Assembly (NCBI GenBank): GCA_036346375.1
Contig: CM070504.1
Location: forward strand, 8,739,890-8,803,889
Length of the DNA: 64,000 bases
Direction of reading: 5' to 3'
Source of the DNA: Guadua angustifolia
Taxonomy: Eukaryota > Streptophyta > Magnoliopsida > Poales > Poaceae
Translations under genes and position numbers: made by a program
Shown here: positions 22,312 through 33,669 of the stretch, piece after piece
Layout of the letters: every line of letters begins with the position of its first letter
Numbering within the stretch: the stretch's first letter is position 1
The notes under the pieces: model-generated
Told to the model about the DNA's origin: nothing
The model's database searches: none
Seen by the model: the letters and a program-made list of their open reading frames with translations, nothing else

Positions 22312-24138
22312 TCACATAGACTCAATATTTATCTCTACGGGCAACACGGCTTCTTGACCATATACCAACTGATATGGTGATAATTTAGTCGATCCGTGAA
22401 ACGCTAGCCGATAAGCCCATAAAGACTCTGATAGTGTAGAGTGCCAAGTTCGAGGCCTTTCATCGATTTTCCTTTTGACTAGTTTGATCAAAGTTTTGTT
22501 GGATGACTTGGCGTGCCCGTTAGCCTGAGCGTAATATGGTGACGAGTTAAGCAACCTGATACCCAGACTTTCTGCATAATTTTTGAACTCGTTAAACATG
22601 AACACCGTCCCTTGATCGGTTGTAATAGTCTGAGGAATACCGAATCGGTGGACGATGTGCTCATTAACAAAGCCGATAGATTCTACGCCGGTAACCTTTT
22701 TGAGTGGAACGGCTTCTACCCATTTTGAGAAATAATCCATGGCTGCAAGGATAAACTTATGGCCTTTGCTCGATGCTGGGAATATTTGGCCGATTACGTC
22801 TATTTCCCATCCTCTGAACGGCCAGGGCTTAATAATTGGATGCAAAGCCGATGCTGGTGCAAGTTGCACATTCCCAAACTTCTGACAACTTTGGCACCCT
22901 TTGTAATACTTGAAACAATCTTCTAACATTGTCGGCCAAAAATACCCAGTTCGTCTTAAAATCCACTTCATTTTGTGAGCTGATTGATGCGAACCGCAAA
23001 TCCCTTCATGGACTTCTCCCATAGCCACTTTTGCCTCTGCATCGCCCAAGCATCTTAAAAGCAACCCTTCCATTGTCCGATAGTACAATTCTCCTCCTAA
23101 CAAAACGTATTTCAACGCTTGCTGCCGAACCTTGCGTTCAGTAGGCCTGGATGGATTTGTTAGATAGGTTTTTATCTTTTCCCTCCAGTCGGTGTTGTCA
23201 ACACACAGCACCGTTTTGTCGATCACGTCAAATGCTTCATATCGGCTGTCCCTTTTATAGCCTGATGCTGCTTGAGCCAAGGCATTAGCCTTGCAATTCA
23301 TTTCCCTAGGGACATGACTGATGTAGAATGATGTGAAAGTGCTGATAATGGCAAGGCAATACCCCAGGTATTTTGACAATACTTCATCATTGCATCGGAA
23401 TTCCCCTTTAACTTGTTGGATGATCAGTAATGAGTCACCATAGGCTTCCACATTATTTACTCCGATACTTTCTAACAGTTGGAGGCCTTTGAGCAATGCT
23501 TCGTATTCGGCTTGGTTATTAGAACATCGGCTATTAAGCCGATATGCGAATTCAATATCACGCCCTTTCGGTGACATCAATACAACGCCTATCCCACTCC
23601 CTTCCTGGCAAACTGATCCATCGAAATACAACTGCCAAGGGGCTATATCGACTACCCCTGCCATGGTATCATGTCCTGTAATGAAGTCGGCTATTGCTTG
23701 CCCTTTAACAGCTTTAGCCGATTCATATTGTAGGTCGAACTCGGTGAGAGCGTAAGCCCATTTCCCGAGTCGTCCTCTTAAAATTGGCGCAGATAGCATG
23801 TACCTAACGACGTCAGTTCTACATACTACTATACAGGTCGATGCCAATACATAGTGTCTCAATTTCGTACAAGCAAAATATAATGATAAACATAACTTCT
23901 CTACCGGAGGGTACCTGGTTTCAGCGTCCAAAAGTCGTCGGCTTAAATAAAATATTACCCGTTCTTTGCCATCGACTTCTTGTGCCAACACAGCCCCGAT
24001 GGTCTCGTTTTCAGCCGATATGTATAACTTGAATGGAATCCCCTTCTGTGGCGCGGCCAGGACTGGTGGTGATGCTAGGTACTGTTTTATGTCATCAAAG
24101 GCTTTTTTGCTGATCGGCTCCCCATGTGAAATCCTCAT
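22312..24138 (-). pseudogene. Element A RNase H and integrase
   Basis: A 608-aa open frame. Residues about 1-90 are the RT/RNase H connection (AVLAQEVDGKERVIFYLSRR). RNase H follows with WQLYFDGSVCQEGSGIGVVL and NNQAEYEALLKGLQLLESIG. The integrase zinc finger is GICGSHQSAHKMKW with CQSCQKFG, followed by the core: IDVIGQIFPASSKGHKFILA, TTDQGTVF and YYAQANGHAKSSNKTLI. The position that normally holds the catalytic glutamate of the DDE triad (NGQAE-type) is lysine here, codon AAG. The integrase is therefore predicted inactive even before the solo LTR insertion that cuts its C-terminus. The frame ends at INIESM, where integrase should continue. Confidence 0.9.
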
Positions 24139-25264
24139 TATCCCTTAATTTTAGCAAGGGCGTAAAAGCACGAATCCTACCAGACAGATTCGAAATAAAT
24201 CGTCTTAGGTAATTAATTTTATCGATCAGCTTCTGTAATTCATTCTTGCATGTTGGCGGTTTTGTGTTTAATATGGCCTTGACCCTTGTCTGGTTAACTT
24301 CAATACCTCTTTGATGAACCATAAAACCAAGGAATTGGCCAGCCGACACGCCAAACGCACATTTCAAAGGATTCATTTTTAACCCGTGAGCTCTTGTATT
24401 TTCAAACACGTTTTCCAAATCGGCCAAGTGCTGCCAGTTTTCCTTAGACTTAACCACCACGTCATCGATATAAATCTCAACAATATGGCTGATTAGATTG
24501 TGAAAAATCAAATTCATGGCGCGTTGATAAGTAGCGCCTGCATTTTTTAAACCGAATGTCATTACTGGCCATTCATACAACCCTAGAGCGCCAGGGCATC
24601 TGAAGGCAGTTTTAGGAACATTGGCTTCTGCCATGAATATCTGGTTGTATCCGGCATTCCCATCAAGAAAACTAATAATTTTATTGCCCGATGCAGCATC
24701 GATAAGCATATCGGCTATGGGCATGGGGTATTCATCCTTTGGTGTGGCTTTATTCAAATCCCTGAAATCTACACATACTCGAAGCTTACCGTTCTTTTTC
24801 ATAACAGGAACAATATTGGATACCCATTCAGCATATCGGCAAGGCCTTATGAATTTGGCCTCCAACAATCTTTCGATTTCTTCTTTTATTACATCGTACA
24901 ATTCTGGATTAAAACGCTGAGGAGGTTGTTTATATGGTCGATACCCTGGCTTGATTGGCAGCCGATGCTCTACTAATTGTCGGCTTAATCCAGGCATCTC
25001 ATAATATTCCCAGGCGAAACAATCCCTGTATTTCCTAAGTATTTCGACCAACTTATTTTTGTATTCTAGACCTAAATTTGCACTTACAAAAGTTGGCCTT
25101 TTTCTATCCCCTTCTCCTATATCGACTTCTTCAAGCATATCGGCAGAAGTGAAACCTTGACCCAATTTTTCACTCTGAAAGTCTTCGATGGCTTCACACG
25201 AATTTATCACATGCCGATAGCTCTTCACCTTGTCCTGTAAGATTTGGATCATTTCTGACTCCAT
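24095..25264 (-). pseudogene. Element A reverse transcriptase
   Basis: 389 aa. It contains the fingers/palm motifs RVCVDFRDLNKATPKDEYPM, TAFRCPGALGLYEWPVMTFG and the catalytic EIYIDDVVVKSK (YIDD form), then the thumb region GFMVHQRGIEVN and NYLRRFISNLSGRIRAFTPL. The frame overlaps the RNase H/integrase frame by 44 nt in another phase, so the polyprotein is frameshifted here. It copies element RNA to DNA in virus-like particles. The catalytic motif is present, but the protein is disconnected from its neighbours. Confidence 0.92.
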
Positions 25265-25807
25265 CTCCTTAAGACTTCACTCGCCCGATCAAACATGCCT
25301 GGCTTGACACTATCGGCGTAAATCCCGACTTCCCAATGCATATAAAATCGCAATCGTCTAACGCTTTGCCTGATATGCACTCTGCTTCTTCGTGCGGCCA
25401 AATTTAAATCGAATCGCCATTGCGATATGAGCCGATGTGTCGGCTGATACAACTTCAACTTCATCTCCGTTCCATTGTATGAGTAGTTGGTGCATGGTTG
25501 AGGGGATACAGCAATTGGCATGTATCCAATCTCACCCGAGAAGTACACTGTAATTCCCCTTAGCTTCAATCACAAAAAATGCGGTCGGCAAAGTTTTGCT
25601 ACCGACGGTTAGTTCTGTGACCATTACTCCTTTCGCTTCAGTAGGATCGCCTGTGAAGTCGTTCAGCACCATGTTTGTCTTGATCAGGTCTTCATCGGTT
25701 TTGCCCAACTTCTTGCAAGTAGTGAGTGGCATCAAATTCACAGTAGCCCCTCCATCTACAAGCATCCTGGATATCGGCTTCCCATTGATGTAGCCTTTTA
25801 AGTACAA
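25249..25807 (-). pseudogene. Element A aspartic protease and linker
   Basis: YLKGYINGKPISRMLVDGGA gives the retropepsin active-site region (DGGA in place of the usual DT/SG). Then come VNLMPLTTCKKLG and LPTAFFVIEAKGNYSVLLG. The frame shifts after NYSVLLG (about 25540), and the linker to RT continues at 25569-25249 in another phase. It processes the Gag-Pol polyprotein in functional relatives. Confidence 0.8.
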
Positions 25808-25873
25808 CGGCTTAAGATGCCGATGAGGATCTTGCGGTTTTTTAAATACAGCATCTTGTGCACCTAAGCATAG

Positions 25874-27508
25874 TTAAGCAAACGTATCTTTAGCCGATTC
25901 AGTTTTAATTCTGAACTCGGCTGGTAGAGTGAATACCATGTTGACATCCATGGGAGGAGTGTCATTTCGAATCATTGGTGATAGTAAATCATCTGAGGAA
26001 TCTGACTCACCATCGGCTTGTTCTTTTCTCTTCCATTCATTTTTAACGAGTTTTATCGGCCGTAATTCATTGAATGTTTCATCTCTCTGTTTTTCTTCTT
26101 CGGACTCCCTCATCTCCTGCGTCCTCAAGCGCTGAAGCCGTCTGCGTTGCGATCGGCTTAGTCCAGTCGGGCACCATCTAGGCTTGGGTTCAACTGGCTT
26201 GCAGATTTTCCCAACCAGGTTCTCCACAGGCTCTTCTTTCTTGTCTTGGTTCGGTACCCCTAGTCTTTCCTTTACTGGCCTTTTATGCCTTGACTCATTT
26301 GGGTCTGGTACTGGTCTAAGTAGACGCTCTTTCACCGATTGCCTTGGCCAATTCCTTTGCGGGTAATGCTCCATGGGGCATGACCTTGGCGATGGTAGTG
26401 CCACCCCTCTTTCCCAACAGAATTGCCAGAAAGGACATTTCTGATGAGCTCTTTCTGCAGTGTCTAGCCGGTATAAATTATTTGGCCGAAACACATTGTT
26501 TGGCCGATACGGTTCATCTGGCTGGCGAGCCTGCAACTTCTGCCGATGACTTATCCTTTCATATTTCTCAAGCAATTGTGAAAAAGTTGGCTTAATTTTG
26601 AATGTTGTTTTTCGAGGCGGAGACCTCTCGGCTTTGTACCATCGCCCGACTTGCAATTCCCCTTTTGGCTTAATAGTTGTTGAATTCTTCCCATCTTGAT
26701 CGGCTTCAATTTGGAGTGAGCCGATTGTTATTTTCAGTGTTTCTCCTTTTGAGCTTGATTCTATGTCGACTTGCCGCATCGTTATGGGTCTTTCATCGGC
26801 AATCTGTTTTCCCTTGCCGGAGTATTGAACCATGTTAATTGGGAAGGGATTGACATCGACTTCCATGGCCGGATCCTCTGCAAATTTGAGCCAACCATCT
26901 TCAATAGCCGTCTGTATCTGCTGCCGAAAGATATTGCAATCGTTAGTGTTATGGGAAAAAGAGTGGTGCCACTTACAGTATCGTCGTTTCTTGATCTCGT
27001 CGGCTGAAGGTATGGTATGTCCTTCCGGCAATCGTATCAATTTCTCTTGTAATAACATATCAAATATGCGGTCACATTTGGATACGTCGAAAGCGTACTT
27101 GACCTCTGACTTGCTCCTCGTCGGCTTAAGCCACGAATAAACAAGCGGTTTTTTGGAACCTTTTATCCATTCGGCTATATTTACATCTGCTTCATCTTCA
27201 GAAGTTTCACTTGAACTACACTCAACCATGTTTACTTTAGCCTTATCTTTTCCATTGCCATTTAATCTAATTTTGTCCTTGAATTCTTTACTTAAATATC
27301 GGCTTTCCTGTGCCGATACACGATGAAGTAGGTGACTTAAATCAGTAAATTCCTGTCCAGCAAGTTTTTCTTTAAGTGAGGGAATCAACCCTTGAAATGC
27401 TAAATCGGCTAGTTGGTTATCGGGCAATACCACCTTGAATCGGCGATTCCAAGACTTCCTAAATCTTCTAATATAATCGAAGCCGATTCGCGAACTTTTG
27501 CCGGACAA
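25874..27508 (-). pseudogene. Element A gag, C-terminal part
   Basis: 544 aa. The first 80 residues (RRFRKSWNRRFKVVLPDNQL, LHRVSAQESRYLSKEFKD) are the end of the capsid-like gag domain. A zinc-binding region follows (RRYCKWHHSFSHNTNDCNIF, a CxxH-type CCHC-like cluster), then a basic, proline-rich linker with repeated RPVKERLGVP-like phrases. It forms the structural core and binds RNA in relatives. Confidence 0.8.
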
Positions 27509-27511
27509 TTG

Positions 27512-28777
27512 TCAGTCCGAAATTCTAAACTCTAAACTACCAGAGAAAAAGTATTCATAAAATCGACTTTCTAAATCGTTCCAAAAATGGACCGAATTTG
27601 GAGGCAAATTGGTAAACCAAGTAAAAGCAGTCCCTGATAAAGACAAGGGAAAAAGTCTAATCTTCAACCCATCGGACTGAGCTGCTTCACCACATTGGGC
27701 GATAAATCTTCCAACATGTTCTAAAGTGGTGACTGAATCATCCCCTGAAAACTTTGCAAAATCGAGAATCCTAAAGTTATGGGGATATGGCATGCGGTCA
27801 ATATAATCTGGGTACGGTTTTCTATAGCCGATTATTTTCTCTTTGGGCTATAAGCCAAATTGATCTCTCAAGACCATGGAAATCTGATCAGCCCAATTGA
27901 TATTATTGGCCGATGGAACACCAGGGTTTGGCCAATTGTGATGAGCGGTATCCTACCCCCCGAGTGCAAACTCGGCCGGTCGGCTTTCCCTAGCAGACGG
28001 GTACTGTTGTTGCCATGGCTCATACCCATCGGTTCTGGCAGCCGTAACCTCAAGCAATGGAACGAACGGCTCTGTGTATGTAACTACTTTATATGGAGCC
28101 GGATTTCCAACTTGAAATGGCCCTTGGGGTTTACAATTTCTTTCTAATTCAGTCGGCTGAGGAGTCGATGGAACGTAGGAAACACCTGACGCCGATGGAT
28201 CTGACTTTGCAGCGTCCGTATATGCATGGTAATGCGGAACTGAGTTTGAGCGAGGATTTGTTGGTGCCAACACGGTGGGTTGGGTCGGCATTAGTGAGGG
28301 TGCAGGTGCCGACGCCTTGATCGTGTTGGCATTTGGTGCCACGAAATATACGAGATATGTCGGGAGTGGCTGCAACGGATCCAGCAATCCTCCAGATGTC
28401 GCCAACTCCTGTGCAATTGTCTTTACGCTATTTTCTATCATCGGCTTCAAGGTTGTGACCAAAGCCGATGATTGATTGATTAATGCATGATGCACAGATT
28501 GCTCAATCATAACGGACAATTCGGCTTGAGCCGGGAGATATCGGCTTACCGAATTCGACGCAACGTCTATTTCGCCAAAGGGATTCAATGTTGGAAGCGC
28601 CATCTTCTGCGTGACCCCTCGCCGGGTTTTCTGATAACAACCCAACATCAATTCCTCCAAGGCAGCTTTCCGATCTTCGATTTCCTTGCGTTGCTCTGGG
28701 GTTAAATCGTCCAAGGTAGGGACGATTATGGCGTCAATGTTCACGTCGGCTGGTGCGGTAGATTTTCCTGCAGTCAT
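27512..28777 (-). pseudogene. Element A gag, N-terminal part
   Basis: The start MTAGKSTAPADVNID at 28777 lies just inside the primer-binding site region, as expected. 28777-27953 is a proline- and serine-rich leader with IEDRKAALEELML-type helices. After a frameshift near 27950, 27793-27512 gives the canonical gag block FRILDFAKFSGDDSVTTLEH, LPPNSVHFWNDLESRFYEYF. It is broken by that frameshift, a stop near 27850 and another shift at 27510. Confidence 0.82.
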
Positions 28778-28800
28778 CTTGTCGATTGTGGTCCCACCGG

Positions 28801-31790
28801 TGTAGGGTCGAGGATGCGCCTAGAGGGGGGTGAATAGGCGTTTTACAAAATTCGATCGCTCACTAAATAATTCGCTCTAATCAACCCCTATGTCAAAACC
28901 TAATCAAATATATATGCGGAAGCGATAAATAGGTTTTGACAATTAAAACCTAAATCAATTAGGCTCACTAGTGCACTAACTAAATTATGTCTCTAAACTA
29001 GAATTGCTAAATTGATCAATCAATTAATACTAAGCAATTCTATTACAATCAAGCAATTGAACAATATACTAGAAATGTAAATACTTGAAAGTGAAAGAGA
29101 CAAGAGGCAAACGATGTTTTTCCGTGGTGTTCGGAAACTTGCCAGTCTCCCCTAGTCCACGTTGAGGCAAGCCCAATCACTCGGACCGGCTCCCGCTCGA
29201 GCACCCGCCTCTTTCCACCAGTCGTGGTTTTTCACGCTTTCGCGTAGGCTCAACCCGAACCTTCACAAACTTCGCCGGGGCTTCTCACAACCTTGAGAGC
29301 TCACAAGACGACGCCTACGCCGTCTAGGAGTCGGCAACCTCCAAGAGTAACAAGCCGCTCCTTTACTTGAACTTCACCGAGCACAACGAATGCGCTCCCG
29401 GTGATCACCAAGTGCAACACATGCACAAGGACTTCCCTCAAGTGCAACACATGCACAAGAGGTCACTCAACCACTCCTAATTGCAACACATGTAATTAGT
29501 CTCACTCTTAGCTCAAAATCAACTTGTGGGAATGCAACACATGCAAACCACCTCCCAAAAACTCACACAAGAGCCAATACACAAATGAGAGCTTCAACAC
29601 ATGAACCACATCTCCCAAAATACTCAATCAACCAGCAAATGCCCCCCCATGACCTCCTTTTATAGCCTCACAAAGAAAACTAGCCGTTGGGGGGCAAAAC
29701 GGACATTAAAAGAGCTGAAACTAGCCGTTGCTACAGTACCCGCGGTACTACCGGCCCCTACGGGTGGTAGTACCGGCCTAGGAGTTCAAAAGAGCCTCCT
29801 CTGGCAAAAAGCTACCGCAAGGGCGGTAGTACCGGCCCCTACGGGCGGTAGTACCGCTTTTACGGTAGTACCGCGGCTACAGTTATTAAAACGCTCATAA
29901 CTTTTTACTCCGAACTCCGATTTGGGTGATTTTTGATTCTATGCGAAGCTTATCACGAGGGCTACAATCTCCACCCATTTTCAAGATTTAAGCAACCATA
30001 TATATTTTTAAATATCACCAAAACTAAACTCTAATGTAGTCATTCAAGTCTAAAATCTGATTTTCTCGAAATACTTCACATAGACTTGATCAAAAACATG
30101 ACTACATGCTAGCAAGGGTCAACAACCTTGAACCATGTGATGATCAACTCATGATCAAAATAATTTACAAAACACATTTGCAAATACTATTCACATGCTT
30201 CAAAGAAATCAGACGTAAATTCCAAATCAAACTAGCTTGAGCATCCTCGTTTTGCAACACATGCAAAACCTAGCTCCAAGCAACCACTTTGATTTTGAAA
30301 GATTTGTTTTGTAAAGAGAAAACAAAACATGAAGCTTCAACAATTGCAACACATGCAAAAGTGAACTTCATGCAAAAGCCAATGCATACGCTTATCCCAC
30401 TTGCAACACATGCAAATCAAAGCGTAAGTAAAACCAAATGCATATACTCTTCTTCTTTGCAACACATGCAAATCCGAGCATAATGCAACAACAACCAAGC
30501 ATAAGCTTAACTCATTCGCAACACATGCCAAATGGTTAGCTCTTATGCAAAAACCAAATCCAAATGATTTGAGCTCGAGTGAACACGGGATTGAGATCAT
30601 CAACACATGATGAAGCTCAAGCTAGGAGACAACCCCTCTTAATAGTACGGCGATAAAAACCTTAGCCTCAAAGACTACAAAGTCCTTAGCGTATCGAATT
30701 ATACCTTCGCCGCCGTACGCAAGCAATCCCCTTTGGGTTCTTTATGATCATCACTTTGATACTCCATCGGGATCATCACTCAATTCTTCTCTTTGTCTTC
30801 GGGATCTTCTCTTGACGCCCATCACCTCATGATGCCGTATTTATCCCGTTCTCAATCATCTCATTCATCTTTGGACCTAACTCAATCACCACTCATAACA
30901 TAGTTAGTCCAAGATACCCGGTTGTCTCAATTATCTCTTGCACTCCATTAACACATAATGGATGCCTTTATATCAATTGAGCACAACCTAAATCAATTTG
31001 AATGATTTAAGTGTGTCTTAAGTACAATAGTGCAACTCATGCTTTATTATACTTAAGAGCTATTCACTTGTCCTTAATTAATCAAGGAACACCATCAACA
31101 CATGATGAAATGTTCTTTAATGATTAACAAGACAAATGAACTCAATTCAAATTATCATTTAAATCGATGTGAGTATATATTAACTACACAAGTTTTCATA
31201 TACTCATGTTGATGAGAGGTAATGATCCATTATGTGTAAACTATATGGAAATGATCATTACTCTAAATCATCGACTATAAAATACACCCCACATGTATAT
31301 GTGCATAAGTATAATTGACTTGAAGATAATATGCACATATTCAATTTTATCATATTGGAGTATATCCTATATTACCATGAGTATATTATAGCTAGGCAAT
31401 TCAAATATATACTCAAGGATTTAGTTTCTTTGTCTTGATCCTTATATGTGTCAATAAAGAATAGATCAATACAATGAAACTTTCAAGTTAAATTACAAAC
31501 TCCCCCTAAGTATGTGCATCCATGTAATATATGGATTGGGAAACATGATGCACGTTTTGTGGTTAATATAATGGGGACATTCATACTTTAATTTGAATCC
31601 AAAGTATGCAATTAATACTAGAAAGAATATGCATACATACCTTGGGTTTTCCATTTTTCATCCAAATATGAGACTGCTAAATATATGCTCAATAAAACAT
31701 GTTAGTCTCATAAAGATTAGATTTGTCATTAAACACAGATTAAACATTAATTAACATCAATCACCAAAACCAAAGGCGCTTGAACTTACA
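28801..31790. mobile_element. 2990-bp solo LTR nested next to the element A primer-binding site
   Basis: It runs TGTAGGGTCGAGGATG...TGAACTTACA with ACCGG on both sides (28796-28800 and 31791-31795). The start resembles a widespread grass LTR type with CGCCTAGAGGGGGGTGAATA. It contains a dispersed GCAACACATGCAA motif and GGTAGTACCG palindromes, noted separately. There is no pol sequence and no credible gene. The insertion separates the element A primer-binding site from its gag start. Confidence 0.85.
29405..30610. repeat. Dispersed GCAACACATGCAA motif cluster
   Basis: The word GCAACACATG, usually as TTGCAACACATGCAA (TTGCA inverted against TGCAA), recurs at irregular spacing. Examples are near 29417, 29443, 29483, 29531, 30254, 30346, 30402, 30458 and 30517, with degenerate TCAACACATGATGAAG forms near 30599 and 31097. 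Confidence 0.75.
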
Positions 31791-31809
31791 ACCGGGCGTG
31801 CCAAAAATG
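31791..31809 (-). promoter_or_regulatory. Primer-binding site of element A
   Basis: Next to the 5' LTR, the minus strand reads CATTTTTGGCACGCCCGGT. The TGGCACGCCCGGT core continues at 28796 (GGTGGGACC) on the far side of the solo LTR. Its position and TGG start fit a tRNA primer-binding site; the tRNA species was not determined. Confidence 0.7.
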
Positions 31810-32453
31810 TGTTGACGCCAAAAACGTGAAGAGGGTCTCTGGCCTACAACACACCAGACGAACGCCGGGTTCAAGTGCGAGGCGTGCCAATCGATTTGAC
31901 CCTGCAATCGATAAGGGACAAAAATGTGAAACTCGATCAAGCCGATTCTAAAAGCAAATCGGCTAAGACAGAAATCAGCCAGAAAGCCGATTAGAAGAAT
32001 AACTAGATTAGTCGATTAAGACTAATCCGAAGGTAAAAGGCAGATTGATTCTGAAAAGGCGATGCGCAACAAGACAGAACGAATTAAACCTGAAGAAATC
32101 GATGATGACCAAACAATCGGCGATTCGCAACTTTATTTGATCAATATCGACTCATAAAGGGAAGATTACAGAACTAAAAGACTAAAAACTGAAGCTAAAA
32201 ACAAACTAGCAGATGTGAGTTTTGGTTGTGTCCTCTCTTCAAGCAGCCTTGGCGCGATTTATATACCCTTCAGCCGATCCGAGTCCTGATCCAACACGAT
32301 AGTGTAATCCGAGTCGGCTATAGTCTCTTAATTGGACTCTTGTTTTCAAGTACCTGCCGCACATTATTCAAACTTTCCAAAAGTGTTTCGTGCGCTATCC
32401 AAACTTGTGCATTTTTGCCGATTTTCCATAATGACCAAATTTTGGTGCAAACA
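31810..32453 (-). repeat. 5' LTR of element A
   Basis: 644 bp, closely matching 14862-15508. A minus-strand TATA box (TATATAAA) lies at 32258-32265 and would drive the genomic transcript. Confidence 0.92.
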
Positions 32454-33238
32454 CAATCTTAGGCCAAAAGATTAGTAGCTAATTTGGTGACCCAAATTTG
32501 GTAAGCTTTAGTGAGATAAATTTCTCATGAAACCAAACAAGCCCTAGTTGGTCACATGTAAATTTTTCGAGTACATTTGTTGTAAAGAATACTTTCAGAA
32601 TTTTATATTTGTATAGCTTTATGAATTTACGTTGAAGACCATGAAAAAGTAAAAAACGTCAAGAATTTTCAATTTGAGGGAGTAGTTTTATGCCTGAACT
32701 GATAACAGTAGGTCGATATCTACTTAGTGTCGTGGAGGAGGTATGCAAATTTAATCATATGCATCCTCACTCCGATAGATACCGCGTATCCATCTAGCTA
32801 AATCTCAACTTCACCCCACCAACAGTGTTATTAATTGGAGGAATGAGAAATCAAGGGTGTTATTAATGGGAGGAGTGAGAAATTAAATGAATGGTTGAGA
32901 TTGGCAAGATGAACACATGGCATCCATCGGAGTGGAGATGCACAGAGTTAAATTTGCATACCTCCTCTACGGAATTTTTTTCCATCACCGCACATGAATA
33001 CACTTAATTAGCTGAAAGCTCTGCTTTCACCTACTTGAATTCTTCCATTGCTTTCTACTCTCTCTGTACAAATTTACAATGTGTATTTTTTGAATGGCAT
33101 TGTCTGAAAATATAGGATGTATTTTATATTCCAATGTAAAATTAGTATGATTTTTCCTATATACCCCTAATAAATATCCATATTTACTTCATATTCTCTA
33201 CATGCATATATTGAATATAGTATTTAGTGATAATAATT
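32454..33238. repeat. Duplicated block, copy 1, right part
   Basis: It matches 49197-49779 (for example TTAGGCCAAAAGATT and GATAACAGTAGGTCGATATC), except for an insert near 32730-32960 that is absent from copy 2. Homology stops at GAATATAGTATTT, where copy 2 switches to a Helitron 5' end. Confidence 0.82.
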
Positions 33239-33319
33239 AGGGGTAATCTAGTTATTTTAAAAACCTTTTTGTCTATGTGCTAAAAGAAATACACCTTATA
33301 AACTTAGACGGAGAGAGAG
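33058..33319. mobile_element. Stowaway-like MITE downstream of SULTR
   Basis: CTCTCTCTGTACAAATTTAC at the left and an inverted GTTTATAAG...ACGGAGAGAGAG at the right, with TA on each side. 262 bp. The homologous MITE in the second block (49614 onward) is truncated. Confidence 0.65.
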
Positions 33320-33323
33320 TACT

Positions 33324-33537
33324 TTCTTGTGAGATCTGACGAGTTCTGAGTTGATATACTGCAACAGCCAAGAGGTATATTCAACTGTACTCAAAAAAAG
33401 ATGACTGCATACACACTGCAGTTGGATTTGATTATTTCTTGTGAGATTTGACGAGTACTGAGTCCATATTCTGCAACAGCCAAGAGGTATATTCAACTGT
33501 AGTCACAAAAAGATGACTGCATACACACTGCAGTTAA
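33324..33537. repeat. 112-bp tandem duplication
   Basis: TTCTTGTGAGAT starts at 33324 and again at 33436. Both units contain GCAACAGCCAAGAGGTATAT and GATGACTGCATACACACTGC. They differ by a few substitutions and small indels. Confidence 0.85.
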
Positions 33538-33669
33538 TGGATTTGATTACTATGGAAACATGCATTTCCTAGCACTGTCACAAAGGTTACGGTTTGTAAC
33601 CATTTGCTATAAACCATGTTCGTCGGATGCAAAGCCACATCACTTATTGTTATTCTTACTAGCATAAAC

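Larger units (their letters stand above)
14862..32453 (-). mobile_element. Ty3/gypsy (Tat-like) retrotransposon A, with two nested solo LTRs
   Basis: LTRs are at 14862-15508 and 31810-32453 (TGTTGACGCC...GGTGCAAACA). The TSD is CAATC (14857-14861 and 32454-32458). The minus strand carries, from the right: primer-binding site, gag, protease, RT, RNase H and integrase, then a plus-strand accessory ORF before the 3' LTR. Without the two solo LTRs the element is about 11.6 kb. By eye the LTRs differ at roughly 15 positions plus two small indels, so the insertion is fairly recent, yet gag and pol already carry stops and frameshifts. The layout (a large antisense ORF between integrase and the 3' LTR) is characteristic of the Tat lineage of Ty3/gypsy. 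The duplicated block at 48181-49779 is the matching empty site. Confidence 0.92.
14712..32544. mobile_element. MITE split by gypsy element A
   Basis: The left end GGGCCTGGTTGGTTTG (14712) and right end AAACCAAACAAGCCC (to 32544) form an inverted repeat with TA on each side. Without element A (14862-32453) and one CAATC it is about 236 bp. The uninterrupted copy lies at 49069-49284. Confidence 0.65.

Noticed and set aside
29405..30610. CRISPR-like spaced repeat GCAACACATG
   Set aside because: Spacing is irregular, copies are imperfect, and the context is a eukaryotic LTR with an exact TSD.
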